Positions 14,114 through 23,155 of a DNA stretch of 26,589 nt are shown here, one piece after another (within the stretch, counting starts at the first letter, position 1; the number at the start of each line of letters is the position of its first letter). Position numbers and translations under genes: made by a program. This DNA is from a virus, in the IMG/VR virus record IMGVR_UViG_3300020162_000532, positions 1 through 26,589 of that record. One strand, given 5' to 3'. The notes under the pieces are model-generated. The model had not been told where the DNA came from. It was given only the letters and a program-made list of their open reading frames with translations, and made no database searches.

Positions 14114-15418
14114 TTATGAACATTCTATGTCTCCCCACCATTTTAAAATATCTGTATCCACTGATAAAATCTGTTCCATGGTAATATATCCAGGTCTTAT
14201 GTTTTCCATTTGCAGTATTCTACGCTTGCCTCTACTTGCTCCAGGCTGATACTTAGATGGCCACTGCTCTGCAAACGTGGGTCTATTATACATATTTTGT
14301 AGTACATCTATTAGACTACGATGTCTAGTACCAGACAATCTATTTAACTGCTTATCTAGCATTTGATTTAATAGTTCTCTGGGTAAACACATTGGACTCA
14401 TTAATACGTCTGAGTCAAATGCAAAACATACTTTGGTCAATATATCTACATTGAGAGAATCAGCCAACGCAACCATGTTATCAATGTCAAACATACCCGG
14501 CAACGTCAGAGTAAGATCCAATCTAAGCTGACGTGGATGTTTCGCTACCTTGAGTCCTTGCTTAAAGTTTTCCAACCAAGTTTCATAATTTAACCCAGTC
14601 CGAATGTATTCTCCAATTGCACCAGTTCCATCTATACTAGCACATACTTGCCAATCTCTAAACTTGGACAATAGATGAAATAGGTTGTATTTTTTGTAAT
14701 CCACACGACTAAGGTTGGTGTTGTATCTGGGATACACACGGTGAGCATACCCTAATTCAACAATGCGACTCATACTGACCCAATGTATATCCCACATCAA
14801 TGGTTCGCCACCAACCCAATAAATTTCCTCTATGCTTTTATTCTCTACAGCCTCTGTGAATTCTTTTACCACTTGCTGATCAGTAAATTTAGATATCTGT
14901 TCTCTTACTTCTGGCAACATCCAATGATTGCGACTTTGTGACCAATCAATCATATTGTTTTGCTTTAGTTCAGTTTCCCAACTACTACTTAACATATCAC
15001 CACACATACGACATTTAAAATTACAAAGGTTACTAAAACGATAATCCCAAGATACGGGTCGCATTGTAGTGAACCCCTCGGCATCAGTACAAGATGCAAT
15101 TTCATCCATCTTGTGTGCAAACATCTTGTTAAAATAACTGCGATAGACATCAGTGTTTAGCAGTTTGTGATTACATACGTCACATTCTGATGGAGGAGTT
15201 CCAGCCAACATCTGTACACGTACATTTCTGATATGTTCGGAGTTCCACCATTGCTCTAATGTCATGGGATTATATACACCAGTACCTACTGCTGTATCTA
15301 TGTATTGTTTAAAACTCTGTGCTGGTTCACGACTTGCACAACACAATCTACGTTCATGTTGTGGACTGATGTATGTGTGAGTCCAGGGTGCGGCACAAAG
15401 TACTGGATTTGGTTTCAT
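14114..15418 (-). CDS. Twitch-domain radical SAM protein, subfamily A (copy 1)
   Basis: A 434-aa radical SAM enzyme. The N-terminal twitch-type region has C8 in C-A-A-P-W, C26-C27, and C79-x2-C82, which should hold an auxiliary iron-sulfur cluster. The SAM cluster motif CX3CX2C is at C132, C136 and C139 (C-N-F-K-C-R-M-C), followed by G-G-E-P at 203-206. Radical SAM enzymes of this kind cleave SAM to a 5'-deoxyadenosyl radical and modify sugars, peptides or proteins. The family matches NCBI's twitch-domain radical SAM group as I remember it. The ATG overlaps the previous gene by 4 nt. A readable in-frame extension lies after its stop. Substrate unknown. Confidence 0.9.
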   Translation of the reverse strand: MKPNPVLCAAPWTHTYISPQHERRLCCASREPAQSFKQYIDTAVGTGVYNPMTLEQWWNSEHIRNVRVQMLAGTPPSECDVCNHKLLNTDVYRSYFNKMFAHKMDEIASCTDAEGFTTMRPVSWDYRFSNLCNFKCRMCGDMLSSSWETELKQNNMIDWSQSRNHWMLPEVREQISKFTDQQVVKEFTEAVENKSIEEIYWVGGEPLMWDIHWVSMSRIVELGYAHRVYPRYNTNLSRVDYKKYNLFHLLSKFRDWQVCASIDGTGAIGEYIRTGLNYETWLENFKQGLKVAKHPRQLRLDLTLTLPGMFDIDNMVALADSLNVDILTKVCFAFDSDVLMSPMCLPRELLNQMLDKQLNRLSGTRHRSLIDVLQNMYNRPTFAEQWPSKYQPGASRGKRRILQMENIRPGYITMEQILSVDTDILKWWGDIECS

Positions 15419-16455
15419 CGTATTCTGGATATTTGCTGTTGCATGTAATCGTCATCTGACCAATTGTAGTTATACGTCACTCTTGCCTCATTAGTGATAA
15501 TTTCATGTACATTTAAATGTGTACCCAACTGTGCCCAGATAGCATTAAAGTCTGTGGTGCCAAAACTGCGAGTTAAGTCTGTTTGACCCACTTGTGGATG
15601 CCCGATAGTTAACATCTTGTCATTGGGATCAAATCCATTATCAATTAACCATTGCTTAAATTGAGCTAAATGTTTTATTTGCCATTCATATGCACCGGGG
15701 TTGTTGGCCCACTCAATGTCAAAATCTCCGGCTGCTTCGGTTTGTGATCGCATTGCGGATGTGGTGAGTTGATCAATGTTCTTTCCGTTTACTCCCTCAT
15801 CTTGAAATACTTCCCAATGATGTTTACCCACTGCCTTATTGACTCCAACATATACCCCACCCAAACTGCGGTTAATAGTTTCAATGCCAAATAATTCGTA
15901 GTCGGCAGTATCTAAAACAAACCTGGGGGCATTGAGCCAACACATCAACTGGCTGGGTCGTCTCCATGCTGGAGCAGTAATTGCTTTGTTCATACTTAAC
16001 ACTAGCGATTCATATTCATGACATAACAAGTTCAGCTGTCTTATATGCCACTTAATTTCAGGATTGGCATTGAGCCAATGCTGTGACATACGGCCACTGA
16101 CACCCTGTAAGTCCTCAAAGTATCGATGTAGCTGATTTAGTTTGTCTTGATACAACCTACCATCTTTATTAATGGTGTTTTCTATTGTAAATTGGTCATC
16201 AATCGTGTATCCTATATTGGCTTGATTTATAGCCAGTATAGTTTTGTTTATTTGATCAATGATGTATTGTGCATCGCGTTGTGACTCAACAAAGCCAAAG
16301 AAACAATAGTTCTTCTCCAAGTGATAGTTATTTTTAATTAAGTGATTGAGAGAATGTAGCCACTTACGACTTAACGAATTGTCGTATACATCAATATAGA
16401 CAGGTAATACATGACCAGTGTCACTGATCAAATTAATTTGAATTTGGTCTAGCAT
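15415..16455 (-). CDS. Unknown protein between radical SAM genes, 346 aa
   Basis: A soluble protein with no motif I can name. Residues about 85-150 are largely helical and polar. From about 160 the sequence becomes distinctive: A-P-R-F-V-L-D, G-G-V-Y-V-G-V-N-K-A-V-G-K-H-H-W-E-V-F, G-D-F-D-I-E-W-A-N-N-P-G, G-F-D-P-N-D-K and L-T-I-G-H-P-Q-V-G-Q. Such dense conserved-looking segments suggest an active site or binding fold rather than a substrate peptide. It overlaps both neighbouring radical SAM genes (7 and 4 nt), so it is probably made with them. I have a vague memory of similar marine phage proteins of unknown function. It may be a partner enzyme of the modification pathway. Confidence 0.7.
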   Translation of the reverse strand: MLDQIQINLISDTGHVLPVYIDVYDNSLSRKWLHSLNHLIKNNYHLEKNYCFFGFVESQRDAQYIIDQINKTILAINQANIGYTIDDQFTIENTINKDGRLYQDKLNQLHRYFEDLQGVSGRMSQHWLNANPEIKWHIRQLNLLCHEYESLVLSMNKAITAPAWRRPSQLMCWLNAPRFVLDTADYELFGIETINRSLGGVYVGVNKAVGKHHWEVFQDEGVNGKNIDQLTTSAMRSQTEAAGDFDIEWANNPGAYEWQIKHLAQFKQWLIDNGFDPNDKMLTIGHPQVGQTDLTRSFGTTDFNAIWAQLGTHLNVHEIITNEARVTYNYNWSDDDYMQQQISRIR

Positions 16456-17621
16456 AACAACTCGCTCAATTCAGGAAATACCGCGATAAAGTTTTCTTTT
16501 CTAAAGTTATCATGCTTTATTATACGCTCTTTTCGTTCAGTAAACAATGCTATTTCTGCTGGTTGATGCATAAAGTCTAATATTGGTACTAGTTGGCTTC
16601 TGATATCTCCTGACAGTTTTATTAAGTCAATCCGAGTCATAACCAATTGCTTAACTGAATCGGGTAAATTTTTTATTGACCAAACTGGATCGCTGTGCAA
16701 TAAGTTTAAGTAAACGTAATCAAATGGCTTTGATTGAATCCAATATGCTATATTTTGAATATTTGTAATATTAAACATATTTACTGTACAGCAAATTTGT
16801 GTGGTAAAGTTCCGGTGTTGTCTACTGTGTTCCCAAAACTGTTCCATGTTGTGGTTAACTAAATCCCACTTGGCTGGATGTCGTTGGTATTCAAATCGTT
16901 CATTGAGATCATCAATACTAAACGCCATCTCCACAGATTTAAAATGCGGCCACAAATCACGCATCGCTTGTTTGGGTAACAGGGTTCCATTGGTGTTGTA
17001 GTGAATTGAGATATGTTTACTATGTCCAGATTCAACTGCTTGTTTTAGAAACCTATAATGATTTTTAATCATCAATGGTTCACCACCAGTAATTTCCATA
17101 TATAATATATGTGGCATTACTTGTTCCAGATCATCCCAAAACTTTTCGCTTTCGTTGGGCCATTGCCCTTGTGCTAGCCACATCGCCGCTCTGGAGTTAT
17201 CACCATCTAATGCAATTTCTTCTTCAGCCCAACTACTACTGCTCCAACTACCGCACATACGACATTTTAAATTACATTGGTTTCCCAGTTTTAAATCAAT
17301 AAAAGATAATGATGGCTTTGTATTAATGTCAGGAGTAAATTTAAATTTCTCTATACTAGACAGTCGTTTACTTTTCCTACCAACTGCTTCTTCATCCCAA
17401 CATAACTTACATGTTTCTGGTTTACCACCAGCTAACATAGTTTGTCGAATCTGTTGCATGTATGAGCTATCAAACATTTCAATGATACCATGTTTGCTTA
17501 TCTGCATATCAGTACCAGTCTGATCTTTAATACTTTCCCTAGCCAAACAACATGGTCTAGCAGTACCAATTGGACTAGTCTCAATACTCATCCAGGGCAA
17601 CGGACATATATTATTTGACAT
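16449..17621 (-). CDS. Twitch-domain radical SAM protein, subfamily A (copy 2)
   Basis: A 390-aa radical SAM enzyme. The N-terminal cysteines are C6 (C-P-L-P-W), C24-C25 and C71-x2-C74; the SAM cluster is C116, C120, C123 (C-N-L-K-C-R-M-C); G-G-E-P lies at 179-182. After the cluster it has S-W-S-S-S-S-W, as in copy 1 (S-S-S-W). The start has GAGG 6 nt upstream and overlaps the preceding gene by 11 nt. The C-terminus ends F-P-E-L-S-E-L, a shared tail with copy 3 (F-P-E-Y-S-D-L), so these two are the closest relatives. All residues needed for activity appear present. Substrate unknown. Confidence 0.92.
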   Translation of the reverse strand: MSNNICPLPWMSIETSPIGTARPCCLARESIKDQTGTDMQISKHGIIEMFDSSYMQQIRQTMLAGGKPETCKLCWDEEAVGRKSKRLSSIEKFKFTPDINTKPSLSFIDLKLGNQCNLKCRMCGSWSSSSWAEEEIALDGDNSRAAMWLAQGQWPNESEKFWDDLEQVMPHILYMEITGGEPLMIKNHYRFLKQAVESGHSKHISIHYNTNGTLLPKQAMRDLWPHFKSVEMAFSIDDLNERFEYQRHPAKWDLVNHNMEQFWEHSRQHRNFTTQICCTVNMFNITNIQNIAYWIQSKPFDYVYLNLLHSDPVWSIKNLPDSVKQLVMTRIDLIKLSGDIRSQLVPILDFMHQPAEIALFTERKERIIKHDNFRKENFIAVFPELSELLC

Positions 17622-18909
17622 GGAACCTCAAGTCGCTATATTCTGGAAATACATCATGAAACTTTTCATTACGTAATGCATCCAGTTGATCAGTGCGACT
17701 GAAAAACTTGCGGAGCATATTATTCTCATTGGCCAATAGCCCAATTGCACTTTTAAATCCAGTGGTTGCTCTAGCCAAACGATCGTGCGGTGCCAACCAT
17801 TCAATATGTTCGTTATACAAATGTGTTAATTCTTGTTTGTGTACGTCTGGTAAGTTATCTATTCTATAGTATGGTGGATCTAAGAGTAAGTTTACATTTA
17901 CATCACCGTGTCGTATGTAACCCTTGCCTACCCAACTCTTGTGTAAATCCATGATGTTGTATGCATTAAAAATGCTCAGTGTGGGACTGATATAAAAGTC
18001 CACGTTGGGACAAACACGCAACATCTGTTCTCGATTTCTTTCAATCTCATCCCATACTGTTTCTTTTCTAATATACTCAGCTCTTGCACCAGAAGCATCA
18101 ATACTAGCACCTATGCTGACACTGTCAAACAGTTTCCATAGTTCTAAAATATTTTGCTTTTTGTATGAAATTTTACTGAAGTTGGTGTTGTAGGCCAATC
18201 TTACATGAAACTTCTTACGTTTGACCAGTTCATTTACCAAGCGATAATGTTCTTCCATCAGCAATGGTTCACCACCAGCAAAATATACTTGTTCTAGGGT
18301 ATCAATGTGTGGTAACATTTGTTGCCAGATATCTTCTGGATCTTTACCAGCATATTGTACTCTGGCGGTCTTGAGTGGGCCATACATTTTGTTGTCATCT
18401 TCCCACCACTTACTGCTGAAATCCACTCCGCAAGTACGACATTTAAAATTACACAGGTTATTAAATCTAATATCCCAATACACTAGCGACGTATCTTCAG
18501 CAACACCATCCACTGTTTTATCTGTTGCTCTAGCAATATGATGACCAAAATGTTTATTAAAGCTATTACGCATGGTAAATGCACCAGCTTGTTCTCCCTG
18601 ATAGCATTTCCTACATTCAGTACTTTCGACATCAGTAAGCATACGTGTTCTTAGCTCACGCATTGGTGTATCATTCCATATCTCTGTTATGGTATTTTTA
18701 CGTAGATCGCCAACTGGGTTGTTGTATTCACTGTGACAACAAGGATAGGCTTTGCCTGATGGATATCCATGTAAATGAATCCAAGGCAACATACAGAATG
18801 TTTTGCTTTCCATTAGCAGATGTTTTTGCTTGTCGGTTAGATCTTCAACATCAATCTCTATGGGTTCTTTACTGTCATATTTGTATGGTTTTTTAAATCG
18901 ACTGGTCAT
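17611..18909 (-). CDS. Twitch-domain radical SAM protein, subfamily A (copy 3)
   Basis: A 432-aa radical SAM enzyme with about 30 extra charged residues before the first cysteine. Twitch-type cysteines are C39 (C-M-L-P-W), C57-C58 and C99-x2-C102; the SAM motif is C153, C157, C160 (C-N-F-K-C-R-T-C); G-G-E-P is at 212-215. A-S-I-D-A-S-G near the middle matches A-S-I-D-G-T-G in copy 1. The start ATG overlaps the 3' end of the 2OG-Fe oxygenase gene by 17 nt, so the two are coupled. Intact by motif. The acceptor molecule is not evident from sequence. Confidence 0.92.
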   Translation of the reverse strand: MTSRFKKPYKYDSKEPIEIDVEDLTDKQKHLLMESKTFCMLPWIHLHGYPSGKAYPCCHSEYNNPVGDLRKNTITEIWNDTPMRELRTRMLTDVESTECRKCYQGEQAGAFTMRNSFNKHFGHHIARATDKTVDGVAEDTSLVYWDIRFNNLCNFKCRTCGVDFSSKWWEDDNKMYGPLKTARVQYAGKDPEDIWQQMLPHIDTLEQVYFAGGEPLLMEEHYRLVNELVKRKKFHVRLAYNTNFSKISYKKQNILELWKLFDSVSIGASIDASGARAEYIRKETVWDEIERNREQMLRVCPNVDFYISPTLSIFNAYNIMDLHKSWVGKGYIRHGDVNVNLLLDPPYYRIDNLPDVHKQELTHLYNEHIEWLAPHDRLARATTGFKSAIGLLANENNMLRKFFSRTDQLDALRNEKFHDVFPEYSDLRFHVK

Positions 18910-19483
18910 TGGTTGGTTTATGTATAAGGTTAATATTAGCTACTACTCTTGCCGCATCACGTGACGGGTTATTGCCAGCATGTAAAGTATGGCCATTAAA
19001 GATTACCATACGGCCGCGCCTTGGCTGGACTCGCTGTTTTATAGTCATATCATCATTGTTAAAAATAACAGTATCTCCATCACTGTCGTTAAAGTAATAT
19101 ACCGCAGTTATGAATGGGAATGTCGCATCACCCAAATCTACGTGTGGGTAAGTATGTGTATGTGGTGTGGTAACGGTAGATGGCATGGTAAGATTCAATT
19201 TAAATTTAGCCAACTCCATACTACTTATATTGGGAATTGCCTCCACTATTGGCAAAAAGATACGAATAAAATTTGATCTAATAGTGTGTAAATCAAACAG
19301 TAGATGGGAGAAGAACGGAGTATCTACGGCGCCAGGGGTATATGGTATAGTACTGATATCTACCTCCCCTGGTCGATATACACTTGTTGAATGATAATGC
19401 CAAGGAAAATCAACAGACAAACTCAGTGCCTCTAGTCTTTCTTGTAGCCCTTTATCAATAACATCGTCAATGACTGTTATCAT
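18893..19483 (-). CDS. 2OG-Fe(II) oxygenase, prolyl-4-hydroxylase-like
   Basis: A 196-aa non-haem iron enzyme using 2-oxoglutarate and oxygen to hydroxylate a substrate. The facial triad is H114-V-D116 and H168 (T-L-H-A-G), and R179 in R-D-A-A-R-V-V fits the 2-oxoglutarate-binding Arg. The segment Y-Y-F-N-D-S-D-G-D-T-V-I-F-N with Q-P-R-R-G-R-M-V-I-F-N-G-H is the usual jelly-roll core. It overlaps the upstream radical SAM gene by 4 nt and the downstream one by 17 nt, sitting between the two subfamilies. Marine phages often carry such enzymes. Its target, a protein side chain or a glycan, is not known. Confidence 0.9.
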   Translation of the reverse strand: MITVIDDVIDKGLQERLEALSLSVDFPWHYHSTSVYRPGEVDISTIPYTPGAVDTPFFSHLLFDLHTIRSNFIRIFLPIVEAIPNISSMELAKFKLNLTMPSTVTTPHTHTYPHVDLGDATFPFITAVYYFNDSDGDTVIFNNDDMTIKQRVQPRRGRMVIFNGHTLHAGNNPSRDAARVVANINLIHKPTNDQSI

Positions 19484-20820
19484 ATACTATCTACCCAATC
19501 TCTCAGTTGTTTGGGCCAATCTAAAATTCTATTTTTGTTTCTACGCTGATCATATTGAGCATAAAATACTTTAAAGTCTTTGGCTAATTGTTCTCTACTA
19601 CTGGCACCAACGTGCGGTGAGTCAACTTCTCGCAAATAATCTATTAGCCGTCTAACATGGTCCAATTCCATTTGATGCAACAGACTTGATCCTTTATGCA
19701 TCTCATACCAATCTTCCAACGCTTGTGCTCTTTCTAATCGTAGTTCTAATGGCAATACCAATGGACTTTGAAAACTGGGGAAACGTAAAATGTTTAATGT
19801 AAATGTGGGGAAGTCACGGCCATACTCCACTTTAAAAGCTAGACACCAATTTAAAAAGTCCACTAAACTCCACAAACACAATGCATTGATAGTAGACATA
19901 ACATGTAATCCTTTGAGGTTTGCCTCCACGGCCAACCTATGCATGTTAACTGACCATTGGCTAAAATCCAGTCCATCTCGAATATAATTGGCCATATATC
20001 CAGTTGCTTCACAACTGGTATAGACATGCATATTATTGATTTGTTTAGCTTTGCCAATAAACTTGGTAATTAGGTCATCTTTGGCACCCAAGTTAGTGTT
20101 TAGAGCAAATTGTATATTACTACCCGAGTCAACAAACCAATCCAATAGTTTCCACACTTCGCCGCTCATTAGCGGTTCGCCACCAGTTACCCGTAGTTCT
20201 TTTAAACTGTATTGTAAGTCACTTTCCCACCACTTAAAGAATGCTTCAACGTAGGGATTAGTTACAGTATGATCAAATAACTGACTGCCATCGTGAGCGT
20301 GAGTAAAATGATTACGGCCGTCACTAACCAATCCTTGGTACGGACCGTTTTGTTTAATGTCTCTGACCCAGGTTGAACTGAAGGCTGGATTACAGTAGGA
20401 GCAGGCAAATTGACACGTTCTGTCAAAGGCAATTTCAAGTGTCTGGAGGTTAACATCTTTTTTTGTCGTATCGTTAAATGCATCATTCAAATCCCCCTCA
20501 CTGTAAATTTTGCTTTTATAGACCCGGTCGCTTATTGCTTCCTTACTTATGCCTTCTATCTTCCAACAGTATTCACACCCGCTGGGCTTCTCACCACGTT
20601 GCATCATTATACGTTCTTGTTTCTTTTTAGGGGTATTATGTAAGGCAGCTGGGTTAGCCCGAACTTCTTCAACAGATACCTTGTGTGGTAACGGATGATG
20701 GCAACTAGTAGTCATACCACTGCCCAACCATATAGTGGCATTATACCACTTGGCGCCGCAGAAGCTATCGCTTTTGGTATCTAATACTCGCTGTTTGTAT
20801 TCCAATGATGATTCATTCAT
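19480..20820 (-). CDS. Twitch-domain radical SAM protein, subfamily B (copy 1)
   Basis: A 446-aa radical SAM enzyme of a second type. N-terminal cysteines: C21 in C-G-A-K-W, a single C40 in S-C-H-H-P (where subfamily A has CC), and C82-x2-C85 in C-E-Y-C-W. The SAM motif is C136, C140, C143 (C-Q-F-A-C-S-Y-C) and G-G-E-P is at 213-216. The segment N-P-Y-V-E-A-F-F-K-W-W just before G-G-E-P and the A-L-H-N-T...R-I-M-M block are shared with the next gene upstream. ATGA overlaps on both sides give tight coupling. Catalytic residues appear complete; substrate unknown. Confidence 0.9.
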   Translation of the reverse strand: MNESSLEYKQRVLDTKSDSFCGAKWYNATIWLGSGMTTSCHHPLPHKVSVEEVRANPAALHNTPKKKQERIMMQRGEKPSGCEYCWKIEGISKEAISDRVYKSKIYSEGDLNDAFNDTTKKDVNLQTLEIAFDRTCQFACSYCNPAFSSTWVRDIKQNGPYQGLVSDGRNHFTHAHDGSQLFDHTVTNPYVEAFFKWWESDLQYSLKELRVTGGEPLMSGEVWKLLDWFVDSGSNIQFALNTNLGAKDDLITKFIGKAKQINNMHVYTSCEATGYMANYIRDGLDFSQWSVNMHRLAVEANLKGLHVMSTINALCLWSLVDFLNWCLAFKVEYGRDFPTFTLNILRFPSFQSPLVLPLELRLERAQALEDWYEMHKGSSLLHQMELDHVRRLIDYLREVDSPHVGASSREQLAKDFKVFYAQYDQRRNKNRILDWPKQLRDWVDSI

Positions 20821-22253
20821 GATGTTGCATGATCCTTAATATTTTTGCATTCATTCCAAAACTCTGTCATTTCAGGAAAAGTTTTTAAAAAGTCTGTACC
20901 GCGTCGTTGATCATGTGCATTAAAAAACCGATAAAAGTTAGCACGATCCTGCATCATATCTCTACCAGAGGGACTGAGCATCCAATCTCTGACACGTTCC
21001 ATTCGTTGTATTTCATAATCTTTAAATCCATGAAATCTATTACTTGCTGTTTCTAAATTTCCCTGCATAAACTTTATACTATCATTAATGCTATTACTGT
21101 ATTCCCTGGGCAAAATCTGTAAACTTTGCCAGTATGGTTGTCTTAAGTATGGAGTATCAAACCATACACGTTGATACGTTTGACTAAACTGCTTGCGTAA
21201 TTCCAGTATTTGTCCTAACAATTTCGCTTGATTAGACAGGCTGAGATTATGCATAGTAACTATAAATGTTAAACTGTTTTTATATGGTACCTCTGTCATA
21301 TATCTTATTACATTTTCCCACACCAAATCAAACTCTAATCCATGGCGTGAGTATTCTGCTTGTTTACCCCAACAGTCTAAACTAACATATTGCATAAAAT
21401 GCTCTATATTATCACCAGTACACAATGCCTTGACGTAATTTAGGTACTTATTAAATATTCTGGGTTCCTGACTAAAATTACTAGTCACGTTTAAATGTAA
21501 ATTGGGTTTGGGATTAGTCAATACATAGTCAAATACCTTATATGTATTTTTATCCATCAAGGGCTCGCCACCAGTCATGCGAAAATGTTCTAGTTTTGGA
21601 TATAGTGTTGGCCACCATTCCCAAAATGCATCAACATAGGGATTGGCTTCTTTGATTGGTATTGGGCGACGTGATCCTTTAAAATATTCTGGATCATTAT
21701 GTGGTGGATTTGTGGGGAACGCACCATGTTCTGCTACCTCGGTTCCCCAACTACTGCTGAACTGTGGACTACAATAACTGCATTGTAAGTTACATAGATT
21801 GCTAAAATTTACTTCCACATAACTGGGAATAACATCTTCATGTCCACGCATCTTTTTAATGCTGTCATAATCTTTAATAGCCCAGGGTTCGGCACTGCGA
21901 TATTGACGGTCACTAAGGTTGCCAGCATCCTCTATGGCCCAGCAATAACTACATTCTTTTGGTCGCTCACCACGCAACATCATTATACGTTGTTGTTTTT
22001 TGTGATCAGTATTATGCAATGCTGATGGATTAATTTTTATATCATCCAAACTAACCTGATGCAACGGTGGGTGATAACAACTGTTGTTATGCCCTGTGGT
22101 TAAATGTAAACTAACCTGTTGCCATTTAGCCAAACAAAAACTAGAACTGACACTGTCCAGTAATGGCTTAACTGATTGAGCATCTGAATAAAACTTGCTG
22201 ACTAATGCATCGCCAGTTTCTTCAACCTGATCACCTTTGTTGTCATTGTTCAT
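20817..22253 (-). CDS. Twitch-domain radical SAM protein, subfamily B (copy 2)
   Basis: A 478-aa radical SAM enzyme closely related to the gene downstream of it. N-terminal cysteines: C40 in C-L-A-K-W, C59 in S-C-Y-H-P and C101-x2-C104 in C-S-Y-C-W. The SAM motif is C154, C158, C161 (C-N-L-Q-C-S-Y-C) and G-G-E-P is at 228-231. N-P-Y-V-D-A-F-W-E-W-W and A-L-H-N-T...R-I-M-M are shared with copy 1 of this subfamily, and both end with a Y-x2-D-Q-R-R or H-D-Q-R-R segment. A polar, probably flexible N-terminus (1-35) is specific to it. It is coupled to the GT-like gene by ATGA. Substrate unknown. Confidence 0.9.
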   Translation of the reverse strand: MNNDNKGDQVEETGDALVSKFYSDAQSVKPLLDSVSSSFCLAKWQQVSLHLTTGHNNSCYHPPLHQVSLDDIKINPSALHNTDHKKQQRIMMLRGERPKECSYCWAIEDAGNLSDRQYRSAEPWAIKDYDSIKKMRGHEDVIPSYVEVNFSNLCNLQCSYCSPQFSSSWGTEVAEHGAFPTNPPHNDPEYFKGSRRPIPIKEANPYVDAFWEWWPTLYPKLEHFRMTGGEPLMDKNTYKVFDYVLTNPKPNLHLNVTSNFSQEPRIFNKYLNYVKALCTGDNIEHFMQYVSLDCWGKQAEYSRHGLEFDLVWENVIRYMTEVPYKNSLTFIVTMHNLSLSNQAKLLGQILELRKQFSQTYQRVWFDTPYLRQPYWQSLQILPREYSNSINDSIKFMQGNLETASNRFHGFKDYEIQRMERVRDWMLSPSGRDMMQDRANFYRFFNAHDQRRGTDFLKTFPEMTEFWNECKNIKDHATS

Positions 22254-23155
22254 GCTTGCTGTTCGGTTAGCATTATACCACGATGTTTGTATTGCGTCTT
22301 GTAATGATGTTTAAAGAACCTGCTTTGCTCGGCAGTAAAATCAACAATAGGCAATCCCAGCCTGGTTTTCAACTGTCTAGTATAATGATCAATTACATCA
22401 GGAGATTGGGTTAATGTACCTTTATATAATGTTTTGATAAAATCAAAGTCTTGAACCAAGGTGTAATCCCAATCGCTCAACATGGTCATAAAAGTGCCAG
22501 TGCGGGCTCCATGCATTGCATGAATACCATTCTCTACATCAGCACCCACACTTTGCCAAATACACATATGATCGTAATTACGTTTGTATACTGATGCTTC
22601 AAATTCTTCAACTGATGGCCGTCTACCGCGATCCAAACACATTTTAACGCCTTCGCGGAATCCAGCTCGCCATGCTTGTTCAGCACTTTGATTTGGATAG
22701 GTAACACTGTAGCAATCATGCATAGCAAAGTATTTGGGATCAAAGCAAAATTCCACCAGTGTTTCAGTACGACCATCGCTAGCTTCATGTGTACGCATAT
22801 TGTTGACAAAATCTTTAGTCCAACAACTCATACCTCCATTACCATACATTAATCCATTAATACTATTACGTGCTTTCCAACGGAATACACATTGGTTATT
22901 GGCTGATGTAAGTTCTAGTTCACTTTCAAAGAATTCTGGATATGGTAAGTTATCGCCATCAATTAATACAAAGCGATCAGTGTAACTAGCGGCAGCCGCC
23001 GCCTTGTGAGCGGCGTCGCTACCTTTAACACCATCTACACGTTTGGCCCAAGGAACCATATTTTGAATTTTAATCCAAAATTCTTCTTTCTTGGGTTCAT
23101 CGTAACTCAAATATATTACATCTAAATCACAAATCTCAATTTTTTCGATAGTCAT
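22250..23155 (-). CDS. GT-A glycosyltransferase-like protein
   Basis: The ATG at 23155 is chosen because AAGGTGAG lies 4-5 nt upstream; an in-frame ATG at 23173 would place that site inside the coding sequence. The 301-aa product starts with a Rossmann-like strand (L-D-V-I-Y-L-S-Y) and has V-L-I-D-G-D-N with D66-G-D68, a DXD metal/nucleotide-sugar motif. A run of Ala (A-A-H-K-A-A-A-A-A-S) precedes it, as in the first and last modules of the 814-aa protein. W-R-A-G-F-R-E-G-V-K-M near the end matches W-R-T-A-F-R-E-V-I-K-L there. It probably transfers a sugar; donor and acceptor unknown. Confidence 0.75.
   Translation of the reverse strand: MTIEKIEICDLDVIYLSYDEPKKEEFWIKIQNMVPWAKRVDGVKGSDAAHKAAAAASYTDRFVLIDGDNLPYPEFFESELELTSANNQCVFRWKARNSINGLMYGNGGMSCWTKDFVNNMRTHEASDGRTETLVEFCFDPKYFAMHDCYSVTYPNQSAEQAWRAGFREGVKMCLDRGRRPSVEEFEASVYKRNYDHMCIWQSVGADVENGIHAMHGARTGTFMTMLSDWDYTLVQDFDFIKTLYKGTLTQSPDVIDHYTRQLKTRLGLPIVDFTAEQSRFFKHHYKTQYKHRGIMLTEQQA

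Noticed and set aside
15415-16455. RiPP precursor for the radical SAM enzymes
   Set aside because: At 346 aa with dense conserved-looking segments and no leader/core layout or Cys/Ser-rich tail, it does not look like a precursor peptide.
17155-17523. Plus-strand open frame (122 aa) within the radical SAM region
   Set aside because: It is opposite an intact radical SAM gene, lacks a ribosome-binding site and is a shadow frame.
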